Of a DNA stretch of 64,000 bases, positions 34,236 through 46,875 are shown one piece after another; within the stretch, counting starts at the first letter, position 1; each line of letters begins with the position of its first letter. The DNA is from Climacteris rufus (lineage: Eukaryota; Chordata; Aves; Passeriformes; Climacteridae): the NCBI GenBank assembly GCA_013398175.1, contig VZRZ01008742.1, positions 71,448-135,447 on the forward strand, in the 5' to 3' direction. Below the pieces are notes generated by a model. The model made no database searches. It had not been told where the DNA came from and worked only from the letters and a program-made list of their open reading frames with translations. The position numbers and the translations under genes were made by a program.

Positions 34236-36679
34236 GGTCGCTGATAAAACTGTAACTAGGTTTTCCGGGAAAATACATCATCCAGTGCTTCCCCACGTCT
34301 TTCCTTGAAGTATTTCTTTTGTCTGTCTCCATTACACCCGTGTGCAGTGACACAATGTTTCTGCACAGTGGGAGCTTGCAATCTCTGAAGAGGCTTTCCA
34401 GCATTGCTTTTTAGACTGAAATCATTACAATCTTCAATAGGTACTTGGATTTGAAAAACTAGCACATTATTATTCTCTGGACTGTCTGGGTGTAAAAAGA
34501 GGCTATTTTCTTGCTCCCTTTTATTTATTTATGTCCCTGGGTACACATTGCCCTTACACCTAACTTTAGTTTGTTTGGATCTCAATCGGAGCTGCAATTC
34601 AGATGTCTTGTGCTGTTTGTGTTTTTCTTTCATGTAAGGTTTTACATTATAAATGAGCACTCTGTCAGAGAGATTTATATTTTGGTTCTACTTAATGCTT
34701 TTGAGTTGCACATCCTTTTTTGTATGTGTAATTATCATAGTTATTATTATCACTAACATAATGCAGCATATTGTACAGTGTGTTACAATAAATGTTATGA
34801 TGTGTAGTGTAACAGATGTTTGTTAATATGTCTATGATTTTTAAATGCCAACAAGTTGCACAGCTTCAGAGGACATTCAAGTTATCTCATCTGATATCCT
34901 CTAAACCACAAGCCGCATCTGTTGTACCAGTGAAACATTATCCAGAGCCCAGGGACTTTGCTTAGGTTAATTTGTCATGGGACACAACAGTTGTTTTGTC
35001 TAGCAAGGGGAGGAGAGATCAGGATCCTACCAGCACCTGAGGACTGTGGTGTGAGTGGAAATGGATTAGGAAAGGCTTGCTCAGATGATCCCGGCTACGC
35101 TTTGTGGCCCTTCCTGCAGAAAAAAGGGTCCAAACTCCTCCTGAAGTCCTGCTGAACTCATCAGGAAGGAAACTCCTCTCTAAACCTAAGCCTGGTGCAT
35201 GTTTACCCCGGATATGTGAGGTAGGGATGATCAAACATCTAAGAAATTTCAGGGAATTAAAAAGACATGGTGTCACAGTGTCAGAGAATCCATATCAGCC
35301 TGGTTCCTTTTGTGTAACAAATACAATTCCACCCACCCCCAACTTTCCATTTTGACTGTGTATAGGCTGTAATTCAATAGAACATTAAAGATTCATAATA
35401 AAGACATTTTTAAAACATGCAAAATGGAAAAATCCATTTTTTTCATTGCTCTTTCTCCCATATAGCAAGGCAAGAACAGGTATAGACCAGTTTCTACAGT
35501 CTTTATTTGGTCTTGTAATACATATGGTGGTTTTCTTGTAATGGGTTAACTTCTGGAGTTCTGTTGAACAGTTGCAGTTGTTGGAAAACCTATATGACAA
35601 AAGTTGCATGGCCTTTCCAGGGGAAAAGTGCAGATCAACCGTGTCAGCTGAAAACAGCCCAGTTTGGAAATGACTCACAACTGCGTTGTATTTCTCAGTG
35701 ATAGTAACAAAGATACATTAGAGCCATGGTTTGTTTGGAACTAAGGTAACCTTTAACCAGTTTTGTATTGGCCACACCTACATAGGCTCTGGAGCAAATT
35801 TCACAGCTCTGAATAACTGTGGATAAGTCTGTTTACTCAGGAAATTTTTATTCTTATGGAACATTTACCTGTACACAAAAGAAAGAAAAAATCAGGCAAA
35901 AATTCCTGCAAGTGGTTTAAAAAATTGTCTAAAAGCACTCATGCTCTCATTGCTAATAGGTAATAGAAAATGAATTGATGCAAAGACCTATGTTTTTGCT
36001 GGGCATTAGTTTGATCACTAAAAGACCAAGAGGTATCTTGAAGCAGTGAGAAGAATCAATTCTATCATCTCTTGAATTACCCAGGCCCAAGGGAAGAACA
36101 AAGCAGAACATTTTCTCTCAAAATGACAGAGCTGAGGTTTGCTCTGTTTTCTAAGCAGTGAGATGCCTGTTGCATGTATTGATATGTGGATCGTGTTTGT
36201 GCAGCTTCCCAAGCATCAGACCCATCTTCCATTCTGTTTGTGGCCTTTTGAAGGTGGCACAATCCTTACTAACATAAATTAGCATAGAATGGGTGCCACC
36301 AACTGTAAGCTACCACTGGAATTTCAGTATACAACCACATTTTAATAAACATAAAGACTGGCTTGAATCTGTGCCAATGTCATTCTTGCTGTCTCTGGAT
36401 AATATAACACTGTACAGTAAAGCATGTGTCATGTTTTCCTAACTTCTAATAGTTACTCAGCATTAACCTGCTGGGCACACTAGGATTCTAAGGAACCTGG
36501 ACAGAAAAACAAGCTGCTGCTGAAAACAACACAGGGATCAATATCTTGTATTACTGTAAAAATCCTTCTGGGCTTAAAACCTTATTTTCTTGTGTTTGGC
36601 AGGGAGCCCCAGAGAGTAACAAGGAGGGTGAATCACAGAAGTTGTAGCAAATGTGTTCCAACGGAAAGTATTCCTGGGT

Positions 36680-36945
36680 TTCATGGATTTGCAGGGCTTT
36701 AAGGCCAGAAGGGGCTGTTGGATTGTCTTGTCAGACCTCCTATTCAGCAGAGGCCACAGGATATCCTGGTATTAATCCTTGCCTTACATTCAGTAACTGC
36801 ACAGATAAGGTTGTACCTTTTAGAAAGGCAACCAATCTTGACGTCTCTTTTGGCAGTGAATTTTACTGTTCTGATGACTAATTGTCCTTAGCATGATAAA
36901 TGTGGATGTCATTTTCTATTTACTTGTCTTTGAATTCCAAAAATC
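36680..36945 (-). mobile_element. Ancient CR1-type LINE 3' end (end of ORF2 plus 3' UTR), minus strand
   Basis: On the plus strand the order is TCATGGATTT, CTTTAAGGCCAGAAGGGGC, GTCAGACCTCCTATTCAGCA, GAGGCCACAGGATATCC, ACCTTTTAGAAAGGCAACC, AATCTTGACGTCTC and then TTTTGGCAGTGAATTTTAC. Read in reverse this is the end of a reptile-type CR1 ORF2: a remnant of the conserved block ending Lys-x-x-Leu-Asp-x-Phe-Leu-Lys, with substitutions. The 3' UTR with AGGAGGTCTGAC and CCTTCTGGCC follows. Such elements are abundant in turtles and crocodilians and persist as old fossils in birds. The copy is 5'-truncated and carries substitutions and a short insertion near the UTR end (about 36690-36697). The recognition is from memory of the family, and the boundaries are approximate. 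Confidence 0.7.
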
Positions 36946-37222
36946 AGGTCTCACCATGCCATATTTAGACTGAAGAAACTGTTTAATGAAATTTCTGATT
37001 TTTGTGTGATCAGTTTCTCTCTTCTCTAAGTCTCTCCTTGATAAGGAGAAAACTGTCTCAAGGCTTAAATGAAAGATAGGCATTTCAAAACTTTAATTCC
37101 TCTCATAATTCTTTGTCAGTTTGGACACATTAAATCACCTTGTTTTAATGTTTTAGAGTCTGGACATACACAAGGTATGCAAGATATTCAGAGAGCTTTT
37201 TTTCAAAAATAAAATTAAAAAA

Positions 37223-37271
37223 TATTATTATTATTGTTGTTGTTGTTATTGTTACTGTTATTATTATTATT
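37223..37271. repeat. (TTA/TTG)n trinucleotide repeat
   Basis: Runs of TTA, TTG and again TTA units, slightly interrupted (GTTACTG near 37250). It produces a poly-Leu start to a spurious open frame. Confidence 0.9.
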
Positions 37272-37436
37272 TCTTGCAAAAGGCACATTTGGGAACCAGC
37301 ATATCTTACTCCCAGAAAATCAAAATTTTGAACTTTATTCTACAAGGTGCCTGCATTACCTGAAACAGTCAGACATTTCTCAGCTACATCTGGTTCAACA
37401 ACTAGATGGGTACATGAAAAAAAGGCACCACATTTA

Positions 37437-37509
37437 AGGCCTGATCCAGCTCTGGCTGCAGTCAGAATGTGGGGGGGGAGTCCATTGACTGCACTAGGTC
37501 AGGACTTTG
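37437..37509. repeat. Worn copy of an ancient amniote repeat
   Basis: AGGCCTGATCCAGCTC, then a diverged centre with GGGGAGTCCATTGACTGCAC, then TAGGTCAGGACTTTG. This resembles the GGCCTGATCC...CCCATTGACTTCAATGGG... structure of the old amniote repeat seen also at 52.85 kb. A G8 run lies in the middle. Confidence 0.4.
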
Positions 37510-37752
37510 CTGAACAATACAACTGTTCTCTGCAAAAATGATATATTTAAATATGAAAAGTAATGAAGTAAGCATGGAAAATTGTGGTTTAGTTGGAATC
37601 TAATTTTCATAGCTTTTTCTAAAAAAATTAGAGATAGATATCTCTATTATAAGTATAAAAATATATAAAAGTAAGATACAGGTAAAAAAGATGGCTGCAT
37701 AAATTAAATTGTGTCTGCTGAAGTTATTAACATCACAAAGCTACATGTTAGA

Positions 37753-37780
37753 GGTAGAATCCTGACCTCACTGAAGTAGA
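37753..37780. repeat. Short remnant of an ancient amniote repeat
   Basis: GGTAGAATCCTGACCTCACT followed by GAAGTAGA resembles the AATCCTGACCCCATTGAAGTCAATGG part of the same old repeat. It is too short for a firm call. Confidence 0.25.
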
Positions 37781-40700
37781 AGAGATGTGCTGCCTTTAGA
37801 AACATAAAATTTTCTTATTGATTTGAATTGGGTAAACTAAATTTTTCTTTTGCTCCATTAAAGAGCATAAATTCAGTGGCAGATATAAACTTGGGGCAGA
37901 AAAATTACTTGTTATCATAGATATGCAGGGGAAGGAAGTGGGGAAATAAGGAAATATAATTCCCTTTTGGTTCTGTTGAATTATGTGTGAGGGCAGGGAA
38001 GCTCTGTTTCCTCTCATACAGGTAAAAGTATTCTCACCATTTTAAAAAGTCTTCATGTTCAAGGATGTACTGGAAACAACTGGGAATGGGTGTTTAAATT
38101 CACCTCAGATTATTTTCTAAATTGTTTTCAGGATAAAAGGGTTCAAGACAACTGGCTGTCTATCAGTATGCCATGACCACAGAAAGTGTTGGCTGGTATG
38201 TTTTACCAGTGACAATCACAGGTAAATCCAAGTGTGGATTTTTGCACTGCTGGAGAGGGATGTGACTATATCACCCTCATTTATGTGTGGATTTCACTTA
38301 CACATTTAGGAATATAACTTAGTGCAGGAAAAAATCTTAAATGCTGAGAGTTCTGAATGCCTGGCTTCATTAAGGGTATACAGCTCTCAAAACCTCTCCT
38401 GGATTTTTTCCTCATAAAGAAATATAGATGGGTTTTTCAACTTGGCATTTTAAATGGTAGTTTAGATATTTAGAGCCAGCATCCTGAAAAATTACCTAGT
38501 GTCCTAGATGTTGTTAGTTTCTCTTCTGTTGTGTAGGAAGGAGAAAGGAAAACACTAATAGAGTACTTCAGTCATATATACTGAGAATTTTTCCAAAAAG
38601 CAGAACCTTCTGCTTTCAGAGGTCTGGATCATTTCCCAGTGCATCACCATTAATGACTCTGTTTATCTCACTTTATCATAACTTCGAATATGAAGTAACT
38701 TCTAATAATTTCACTTTTAGCTTAGCACTGCAGAATCTATTATTCCAGGGCTGGAATCACACACCATCTCAAAACCCAGTCCGTGCTGCGTAAGTGCTTT
38801 GAATGATGACAGATCAAGAGAAAGAGGGGCTGAATACATAATTACTCCAACACACAGTTAATATTGGTTGATAAAGCTATGGATATACAATTAAGAAAAC
38901 ATGTCTGATAAAACAGTTCTTTTTAAATAGATGGGAATGAACTATAACTAGTTACAAAGGCTTGTGAACTTCCCTTCTCTTCCCGAATGTCACTGTCTCA
39001 GATTGTCTTGGCAGCCTCATGTATAGTGTTTGCTTCATGCATAATGATTTCCCTCTTTCTCCCCTGCCTTGAACGGTTTTGCCTTTTCGACTAGTTACTG
39101 TTACCACCATTTAATAAGAAGCCTTTCCTTGGCTTTCTAATCGAAAACTTGCTTTTATCTTTCTTCATAAAAGAATTGAAATGGCTTCTCTCAGGTTTCT
39201 GTAGCCTCTGGGGAGATAAGGACCCTGCGGTTAACAGGATGAGAGATTTTTGTTTAGAAATTTTTATTTAGACAATGAAAAATGACCTCTGTAAACTCAA
39301 AGCGATCTTATTTTGGGGCTTTAGGCTTCTGGCAGATAAATCAATTGGGCCCTTGGGACAGCAAAGGAAAAACCTTTGCAGTAACTATGTCAGGACAACG
39401 CAATAGATTTGTTGTGAGGATGCAGTTGTGGTGAAGGTAGAATGCACTTAAAAATAAATATCATTTTATTTTCTATAAAATATTCAGGATTTGGATAGTA
39501 AGCTTTTCAGCTGCCACAAGAAAACATTTTTTTTGTTTGATATAAACTTGAGAAAAAGCCCGATTACTTCTGGGAAGAGGGTAGTGGAGTAAGGGGAGTT
39601 GGGGAGGAAACAAAAGAAAGATTTTTTTAACAGTTAAATATTCAAATTCATAATAAAGAACTTGTGGCATTTTATTTTCTCTATTTCTCTTTTAAAACAA
39701 CACCCCATTTTACTGATATGAAAGTCTTCTTTCTGAATACAAGACCTGAACATTATTCTTTCTAATTTTTTTTTTTCAAATGATTTAGTTATTACCTAGC
39801 TGGGGCTATGGCTTCAACAGAGTATCACAACAGTTTTCACACCTACATGTAACCCTAAAGAACTTCTCAGATCTTCACAGCATGAACTTGCACAACATAT
39901 TTGCTCTGAAGAACAAGCATAGCATTTTGCTGCACATTCTCTACCTGTTTCATGCAGAGTGCAGCTACAGAGTGAAAAGTTATGCAGACATAAATTGCAA
40001 ATTTGACAAGGAAGCAAATGAGGAAACAGATGCTTAACTAAATGTATTGATGTGCAATTGTCAGTGAGTTGGTGGGTGTTGAATAACGCAGTTAAGATGC
40101 ATCAATTTCATCTTAAATAAAAACTAATGTAAATAGAATTGGAGAGTGATACCAAGTAATGAAAAACAGATAAATGCGTGTGAAGCTATTGTCACCCCAC
40201 CACATGCAGGCTGGCATTTGTTTGTGCAAAACATCCACCCCTGGCAGCAGGTTCTCAGGCTGCCGGAAAGAAGAAAGGTCAGTTGAGGAGGGTGTCTTGT
40301 GGATCCAGTGTCACATTTGGAGGCAGCTGGGTTTGGAGAGGTGGCAAGTTACGCAGGGTGTTTGGTGATGGTAAATGCCACCAAAACCTCCATTACTATT
40401 AAGTTGTTTAAGGAAGGCATGACAAAATAGGAGAATGAGTTTGCAAGTTTGATGGTTCTATGTTACGGATTGGAGATTCACGTCCTATGTAGTGCTGCTC
40501 TTCCAGTTTTAATTTGTATTCAAAAGAATACAGCTCCTTATTTCTCGTAGATTTCTTTTTAAATTTTATTTTGCTTTTTTCAAGAGCAAGACAGCTTCAG
40601 ATAAAAATCTAAGAAATTAACACAACTGCTTTTTACACCATAATGTTGCCATGTGACTACTCAGCTGTCATCTACTTCTGGGTTTCTTTCAGAACATAAG

Positions 40701-43700
40701 GTTAGCCACAGAGTAGCACTCACCTGGATTCAGCAGTACCTTTCAGCCTACCAACAACACTGGTAGCTTCTGTAACTCATTTACTGGGGCAGCAAATATA
40801 TGCATGTAAATAAGATATGAAATAATTTATCAAAATTATAACAATCAGCATAACTGAAGGACACACTCACATGTATTTACAGTGAAACAGTAAGCAGAAT
40901 CTCCTTGCAGTGAATGAAATTAAAATGAAGCAAAAAATGGACCGAAGAGATATTCCTGAACAGGTCACTTATAGGTTTTTAATGCTCCAGTCACTGATGT
41001 CCCAATTTCTATCTTGCTATTATGTGAGAGGACAAAGATTTTTTGGGAATGTTTCAAATTTTTTCTCAAATTTGCAAATATTAACATTGAAATTCAGTCC
41101 AAAATTCCACTTTTAAACAGAAGAATTTATTTAGAAAGCCTGACAGCGCAGTTAAACACAGCCAAAAGACATAAATTCTGGTTTAGCAGATGTTCCTCAT
41201 GCATGTCTCTCTTGCAAGACAGAGATATTCTGGAAGAGTGTCCTTCTACGCTTTATTTTTAGCTTTGTTTATGAAACCAAGGGCAAAATTATATCAATTT
41301 TTGCCATACAAATGTACATTTATGACAGCAAAGAACTCTGTGTGGTCACTATGTGTGCAGCCAACTTGTTTTTGAGGCTAGTAGTCCACCTTTGTTTGTT
41401 GTTTAAACCCCACTGATTTCTGCTCTGCAATCTTAAGGCATTTTGTGAACATTAGAGAATTCAGTCTTGTAGCCCTATGACACAGTTTTGTTTGCAATGT
41501 AACACATTGGTGGTCAGCACAGGTCCCTGAAACACATTTGCCTTGTGAACAGTTTGGGCATGATTCTCATGCTGGGCTTATGCTGCAGGAAAAGCCATTG
41601 GGCTTTCCTCTCATAAAACATTGGTGGAAAATCAAATCTATGGCAAGATGAGAAAGCAAACTGGGAAAGACTGCTGGGATCAACAGTGCTGGCATCTGGG
41701 ATACATATGGCACATTCAGCTGGGCAGTGGAGCAGCAAGGCTCATGGGGAGCCACCCTTACTGTTCTCCTGCGGGTTTTTTTCCTTTTCTTCCTCTCCCT
41801 TTTCTAGTCTGAGATATGTGTGTGAGTTTGTGTAGGGTTTGCTGCAGGTTTGCTGTAGTTTTTCTGGTCTTTGAAATCATCCATTTAATAGAAGAGTGAT
41901 TATACTCGTACTTCATAATTAGCAAATTTATGTTCCCTTACTCTTTCTGAGTGCTTTTTCATGGGGCCCAAAATTCCGTTTCTGAAGGCATACTATTAAT
42001 AAATACAGTAGATCAGATAGACAGCAGAAGGGAATTCTTGTACTTGATGATTAGAATCTGAAAAGTCCTCCTAGACTTTACATTATGGGTCTGTAATGTT
42101 ATTTAATTTGCTTGCAATCCATAGTGAAATTTCAGTGCAAAGAGCTGGAGACATTTTGCTCCTTCCTGCTGGACTGTCTGTGTCTTTAGTTTTCCTTTCT
42201 GGAAACCTGGTTGATGCGCTGTAGCCTAAAACCAGTGTTTGTGCTAACACATGAGGCTACATTTATACTAAGGAAGTTTGTGTGTAACTGCATACTGGTC
42301 TAGCACGAAAGATTGGTGTGGACCACAGCCTGAGAGATCCTTTTCCACTAAACTTTGTCAGCACTCATTTTAGTTTCTCTTTGTAACACAAGAAAAATGC
42401 TGAGGGATGTTGGTATTAATGGCAATAAACCTCTTCAATGCCAAGGAGGTAATTCTACAAAGCTACCATCATATATTTCTGAGTTTTGAACTAAGAACTA
42501 AAGAATATTTGGTAAATAGCTTCTCTTTTCCAGTGGAAGCTTGGCACTATGTAACTGTAATGGCTACTCGGAAAATGCTTTCCAAGGAATTTTTGTCATA
42601 AAAAAACAGAACTCATAGTGGACTGTAACATGTAAGGCAGGAAGTAATTTCCTTTCTAAATTCTTCTACATAAACAATGAGTGTTGTAATAAAAAGAAAG
42701 AATTTGTGTATGTGATCATTTGACTTTCCCATGAAAGATTTTTCTGAACTGGGCCCTCATGCTGGTTCATGTCCACATAACTCATCCTTTACAGTCATAG
42801 ACTGATGTGACACAGAGTAATAGAAAGTGATGCATTGCCTGAATTTAAAGGAACAAGGACTATTTCAGGATCGGCTGTGCAGTATGAGATCTGTATCAGA
42901 TTTGAAACAAAGCTAACCAAGCAGACAGAGCAGTAAGATATCTATACCATCCATTAATCAGTATATACTATGCTATTGCTACTTTCTTTTTTCATTTTGG
43001 CTTTTCTGTGTGTGTTCACCATCAAACATTATTTGCTCAATGCCTTTTTAAAGAGAAGACAAATATACAAGGTTACTTGGGAAACCATTTACAAATGTTT
43101 TCACCTCTCTGTTCTTTAATTTCAGTGCGAGAAATCATTCTTTTCTAATCCCAAATACCACACCAGAGTATCATCAGTACGTCTGCATAAGCTTATGGTT
43201 GTCAAAACACAATGAAGTCAGTATTTGTTGCTGTTGGAGTTTGTGGTTCAAATGTTCTTTCTGTGTGTGTGTGCATGCACTTTCATGCCTTTACATTTGA
43301 CAAGATATAATGATAGCAGTGGCCACATCAGAACACCCCTACAAAACCTTAGTTAGATAAAAGAGTGACATTTGTTTAAATTTTCTTTCATATTAGTAAA
43401 CTCCTTGGAATCCCAGATTCAAGTTCTCAGAGAAGCAACACAGCTCTTCGTTGTTGAATGGCCAGTGCACTTTGCCGCAATGTATATTTAGATAAGATGT
43501 TAAGAACTAAGTTTCTTTACATGCTTCTGAGGAGCTAAATCCACTCTTTAGGCAAGGAAAAGGTTTTGTATTATTGTTCTCTGATTTTCCCTCTGGAACC
43601 TACTTGAGAAAATGGAAAAACTCCAAGCACCCCTCAGTCTTTTGATGGAACAGCCATCAATGCTGGTGTTCCGCACTCTTCCGGAACTCCAACAGCTAAG

Positions 43701-45359
43701 AGCTTAGTTTGTCCTTGTCCTCAATTTGTTCTTTACCTCTGTTTAATCCAAGTTCAATTGTACCATATCCAGATATGAGAAATCTCAGTAGAAAGACTGT
43801 CTTCAGCTATGACAGCCTTGATGCACAATACTTCAGTAGACTGCTTATAGTAACAAGTGTGGTATTCAAAAAAAGAAAAGTATAACTAGCTTTAAATTTT
43901 GAATTTGACTAACCTGTAAGCCCTTTGTCAGAAATACCATGGAGGAGAAAGTATTTTTCTGATGCATTACAAAAACCCTTACAAATCGTATATAATTTTA
44001 AAAAATATTTTTGTCATATAATACACCTTCCTTCCATTCAGAAATTTCATATTTTGCCTCCTCACTGCTCTGATCCCTTCTATCATGCCTCTCTTGGTAT
44101 GGTATGTGTTTTAAAATATTCTTCTAGGAAAGCTCTTATTAGGAGCACCCTAACAATATTAATCTTTACATGTTGCTTCTGCCAAAGGACTATTTGGGTT
44201 GCCCAAATATGACCCGGAATAATATGAACCAGATAATCATCAGGATAGTTTGTTTAAAAGAGAAGAACATTTTTTAAAGTCATCAAATATTGTGCATCAG
44301 AGACTTCACATGTTAAGGACCTTTCTGCTGGGATTATTGTAATAAAGAGCACAATCCTTACTCTTAGAACAAATTATGCATTTATCAAACAAGCAAAGAG
44401 ATTGTGTGCCTTAAAAAGGTTTTCTTAGCAGTGTATTTCATACTTCCTTAAAAAAAGTAATGCTACTTTTTCCATAGTATTGCTGTGACATTGTGTACTA
44501 TAAAGTTTTAAAGCCAGACACCTTCTAGCGATAAGAACTTCAGAAGGAAAGCCTGCTGAAACCATCTGAACTGCTTCAAAAAGAGCATCCTCCTCTCAGG
44601 GATCAGCTATTTTTCCCAGGTTTGAAATTCTAACCTGGTAAATAGCATCAACAGGGGACTTTTCCCCCAACTCTTTTGGAGAACCCCACAGATATGAATA
44701 TCTTCAAAGGAGGATCTGTTAAAAAATGTAACAGTCTTCAAAGGGGAAACACCACCCTCAGCAATCTGAAGTTCTTTAAAGTGGGAGCCCACCAGCACTA
44801 TGAATCCTCAGAGGACTAACTCCCAGAGCACTGTGGAAATTTGTAAGAGAACAAGCCCCCTCTCCCAAATACCCAGTAGGCTATTATTTTCCTTTAAAAG
44901 GACTCTTACATGTGTACATTTATAATTACAGAAAGGGTCTTATTTAACCAGAGCCCTGTAGAACTCTCGTACTTTTAAAAACAAATATTGATTAAAAGAA
45001 AAGAATGACAGAGGAAAACAATTTGACTTTTCTGTTTTCCTTTTTCTTCTTTTATTTATAACTGATCTCAATATAATATACCAATAACACTTGGCTCGTG
45101 TAGCTCTTTTGATCTCTGGAACTCAAAAGTATTCTTTGAGAGTTGTGAAGAAATATTCTCTGAGCACAGTTATCCACTTACGCTGCTCATTAACTGGGAG
45201 TCCAAATACTCTGTAAGGAAGCACATTTATCTCCTGTACCATTGCTGGGTATGTTCTTTCAAGAGGTTATTTCTCAAATTAATATTCAGGGTTTGGTGTT
45301 CTACCCCTTGCCCTCACCCTCTATGTTAGCATTTTATTAGGTAGGGGTAGCTAATGTAG

Positions 45360-45728
45360 ATATTAAAACTCTTACCAATTTTCAGACTTACCTTCCAGGC
45401 ATGCCATGAATGTCCAGATAAGTTTGGCAATGAGGCCAGCTGCCATGCTGGCCAAGAGAAGAGGGATGCTGAGATGGCTTGGGCTACTCATGAGCATCCT
45501 TGGGTGCCTTTCCAGATGTGGATACAGGCATGTCCTTCAACCAGGAGTGAATTTATCATGGATTGTTGGGAGGCAGAAGAGTCCTGTTTTGCTGAGATGG
45601 AGAATGGCTTACCTGACCGAAGGTGCCTGTATCAAAGCTGGCATCTGAAGCCAGTTCTTCTGAGACCCAAATCAGAAGAATGGTTGGAGTTTTTCTGCAT
45701 GTTTTTATATCATCAGTCAATAATATAA
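45360..45728 (+). CDS. Unassigned open frame of 122 codons, possible old retrocopy or exon (weak)
   Basis: A frame stays open from just after a TAG at 45357-45359 to 45728, and the stretch 45400-45660 is noticeably less AT-rich than its surroundings. The predicted peptide is rich in Cys, Trp, Glu and His. An ATG at 45474 gives 84 codons. A TTTTCAG at about 45379-45385 could serve as a splice acceptor. A second plus frame (45406-45648) overlaps it, which argues that low stop density rather than selection keeps it open. I do not recognise any domain and found no partner exon. It could be a retrocopy fragment, an exon of an unknown gene or chance. Confidence 0.15.
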   Translation: MLKLLPIFRLTFQACHECPDKFGNEASCHAGQEKRDAEMAWATHEHPWVPFQMWIQACPSTRSEFIMDCWEAEESCFAEMENGLPDRRCLYQSWHLKPVLLRPKSEEWLEFFCMFLYHQSII

Positions 45729-46844
45729 CCATGTAGAAAAGAATATTTCCTGACCCCCAGAGTCTGTGAATGTATAACCCAAACACTAGTATTCGTATTT
45801 ACTAGATTTACTAGTAAAATTTCTGACTTACTGAAGAAATTATAGGAATAACTAAATTTTACCTGTAGAAGCAAAAACATTGTGCTTCATTCATGTATTT
45901 TTTAGCTTCTTCTCTTTCACAATGCTGTATGATTTATGGTTTCTAATGTAACTGTAAAATCTGAACCTTTTGAATCTTATGTTTAGTGATGTTTGATGGT
46001 TTGATTTCCTGTGTCTAAGCTGATCCAAAAATGTGTGCCAAGAATATGATGCCTGATAGTAGCCTCATCTTCCACTGTATGAAGGAAAAAAATATTTTGC
46101 AGTATATGATAAATATCTTTACACTACTTTGATGATAGAATAGTATGATATTTGTCACTTTTTTTTTTTCTTACTGAAAATAGCATCTTCTGTTTGGAAG
46201 TTACTTAGATGTATCTGGTGGGTGATGTTTTGGTCTGATAACAAAAAACACATTTATCCCATCAGCAGACTGTATTTTGCTGTGAAGCACTGATAGTTGC
46301 ATCAGTGTGTATATCCAGCAGCACCATTAGCTAAATTTACTTGCAACATGTGAGGGAAAGAAGTGAACAGACAAGTCGAAGGATATTTTGATAGCTCTGG
46401 GCAGGCTGCAATAAGTCTTTAACTACTTAGATGAATTTCCTTCCATTATGAGATCTGACAATTAGTCCCTCCATCCAGACATGACAATCTTTTTTTAATT
46501 TCGCTTTTTTTTTGCTAGCATTTATGCCAGGTGGGAGAATTTGATAAAAGAGAGATAACTATGTTCAGAGCAGGCTTTCCATTGCTATAATGCTCTCATG
46601 GAGTACAGATGTCAGAAATGTGAATGTAGGCACTGATATAACCAATGCTTCTGCTTGGTAAATCCTGCATTTAGATATGAAACCTAAGAAAAACAACAAA
46701 ATTAGTGGAACTACTAAGTACTTGCTGAGAAAATTTGCTCTCTGGATTCTGCTGAAGCAAACTATCCCAAAATATAGAGCACAAGTCATAACAAATCAGA
46801 ATTTAAATGTATAGTATGAAATGCTGCATTCTTGCTGCAATTAT

Positions 46845-46875
46845 GTTGCATTCAATGGAGTTACGTCAGAGACAA
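46845..46875. repeat. Short remnant of an ancient amniote repeat
   Basis: TTGCATTCAATGGAGTTACG followed by TCAGAG matches the general form TTGACTTCAATGGAGTTAC...CAGA of the old repeat also seen at 52986-53071. Short and uncertain. Confidence 0.3.

Larger units (their letters stand above)
29040..36679. other. AT-rich non-coding DNA, no gene seen
   Basis: No gene recognised. It contains a T20 run (34216-34235) and one worn copy of an old amniote repeat (32121-32185). Open frames are at most about 100 codons (for example minus 32752-33063 and minus 35385-35678) and lack motifs. Confidence 0.5.
36946..45359. other. AT-rich non-coding DNA with simple repeats, no gene seen
   Basis: No gene recognised. 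It holds a (TTR)n tract (37223-37271), a G8 run (37471-37478) and two short ancient-repeat remnants (37437-37509, 37753-37780). Between 39000 and 39420 and between 43600 and 43720 the sequence is less AT-biased, but I cannot name it. Open frames are under 100 codons and lack motifs. Confidence 0.5.
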
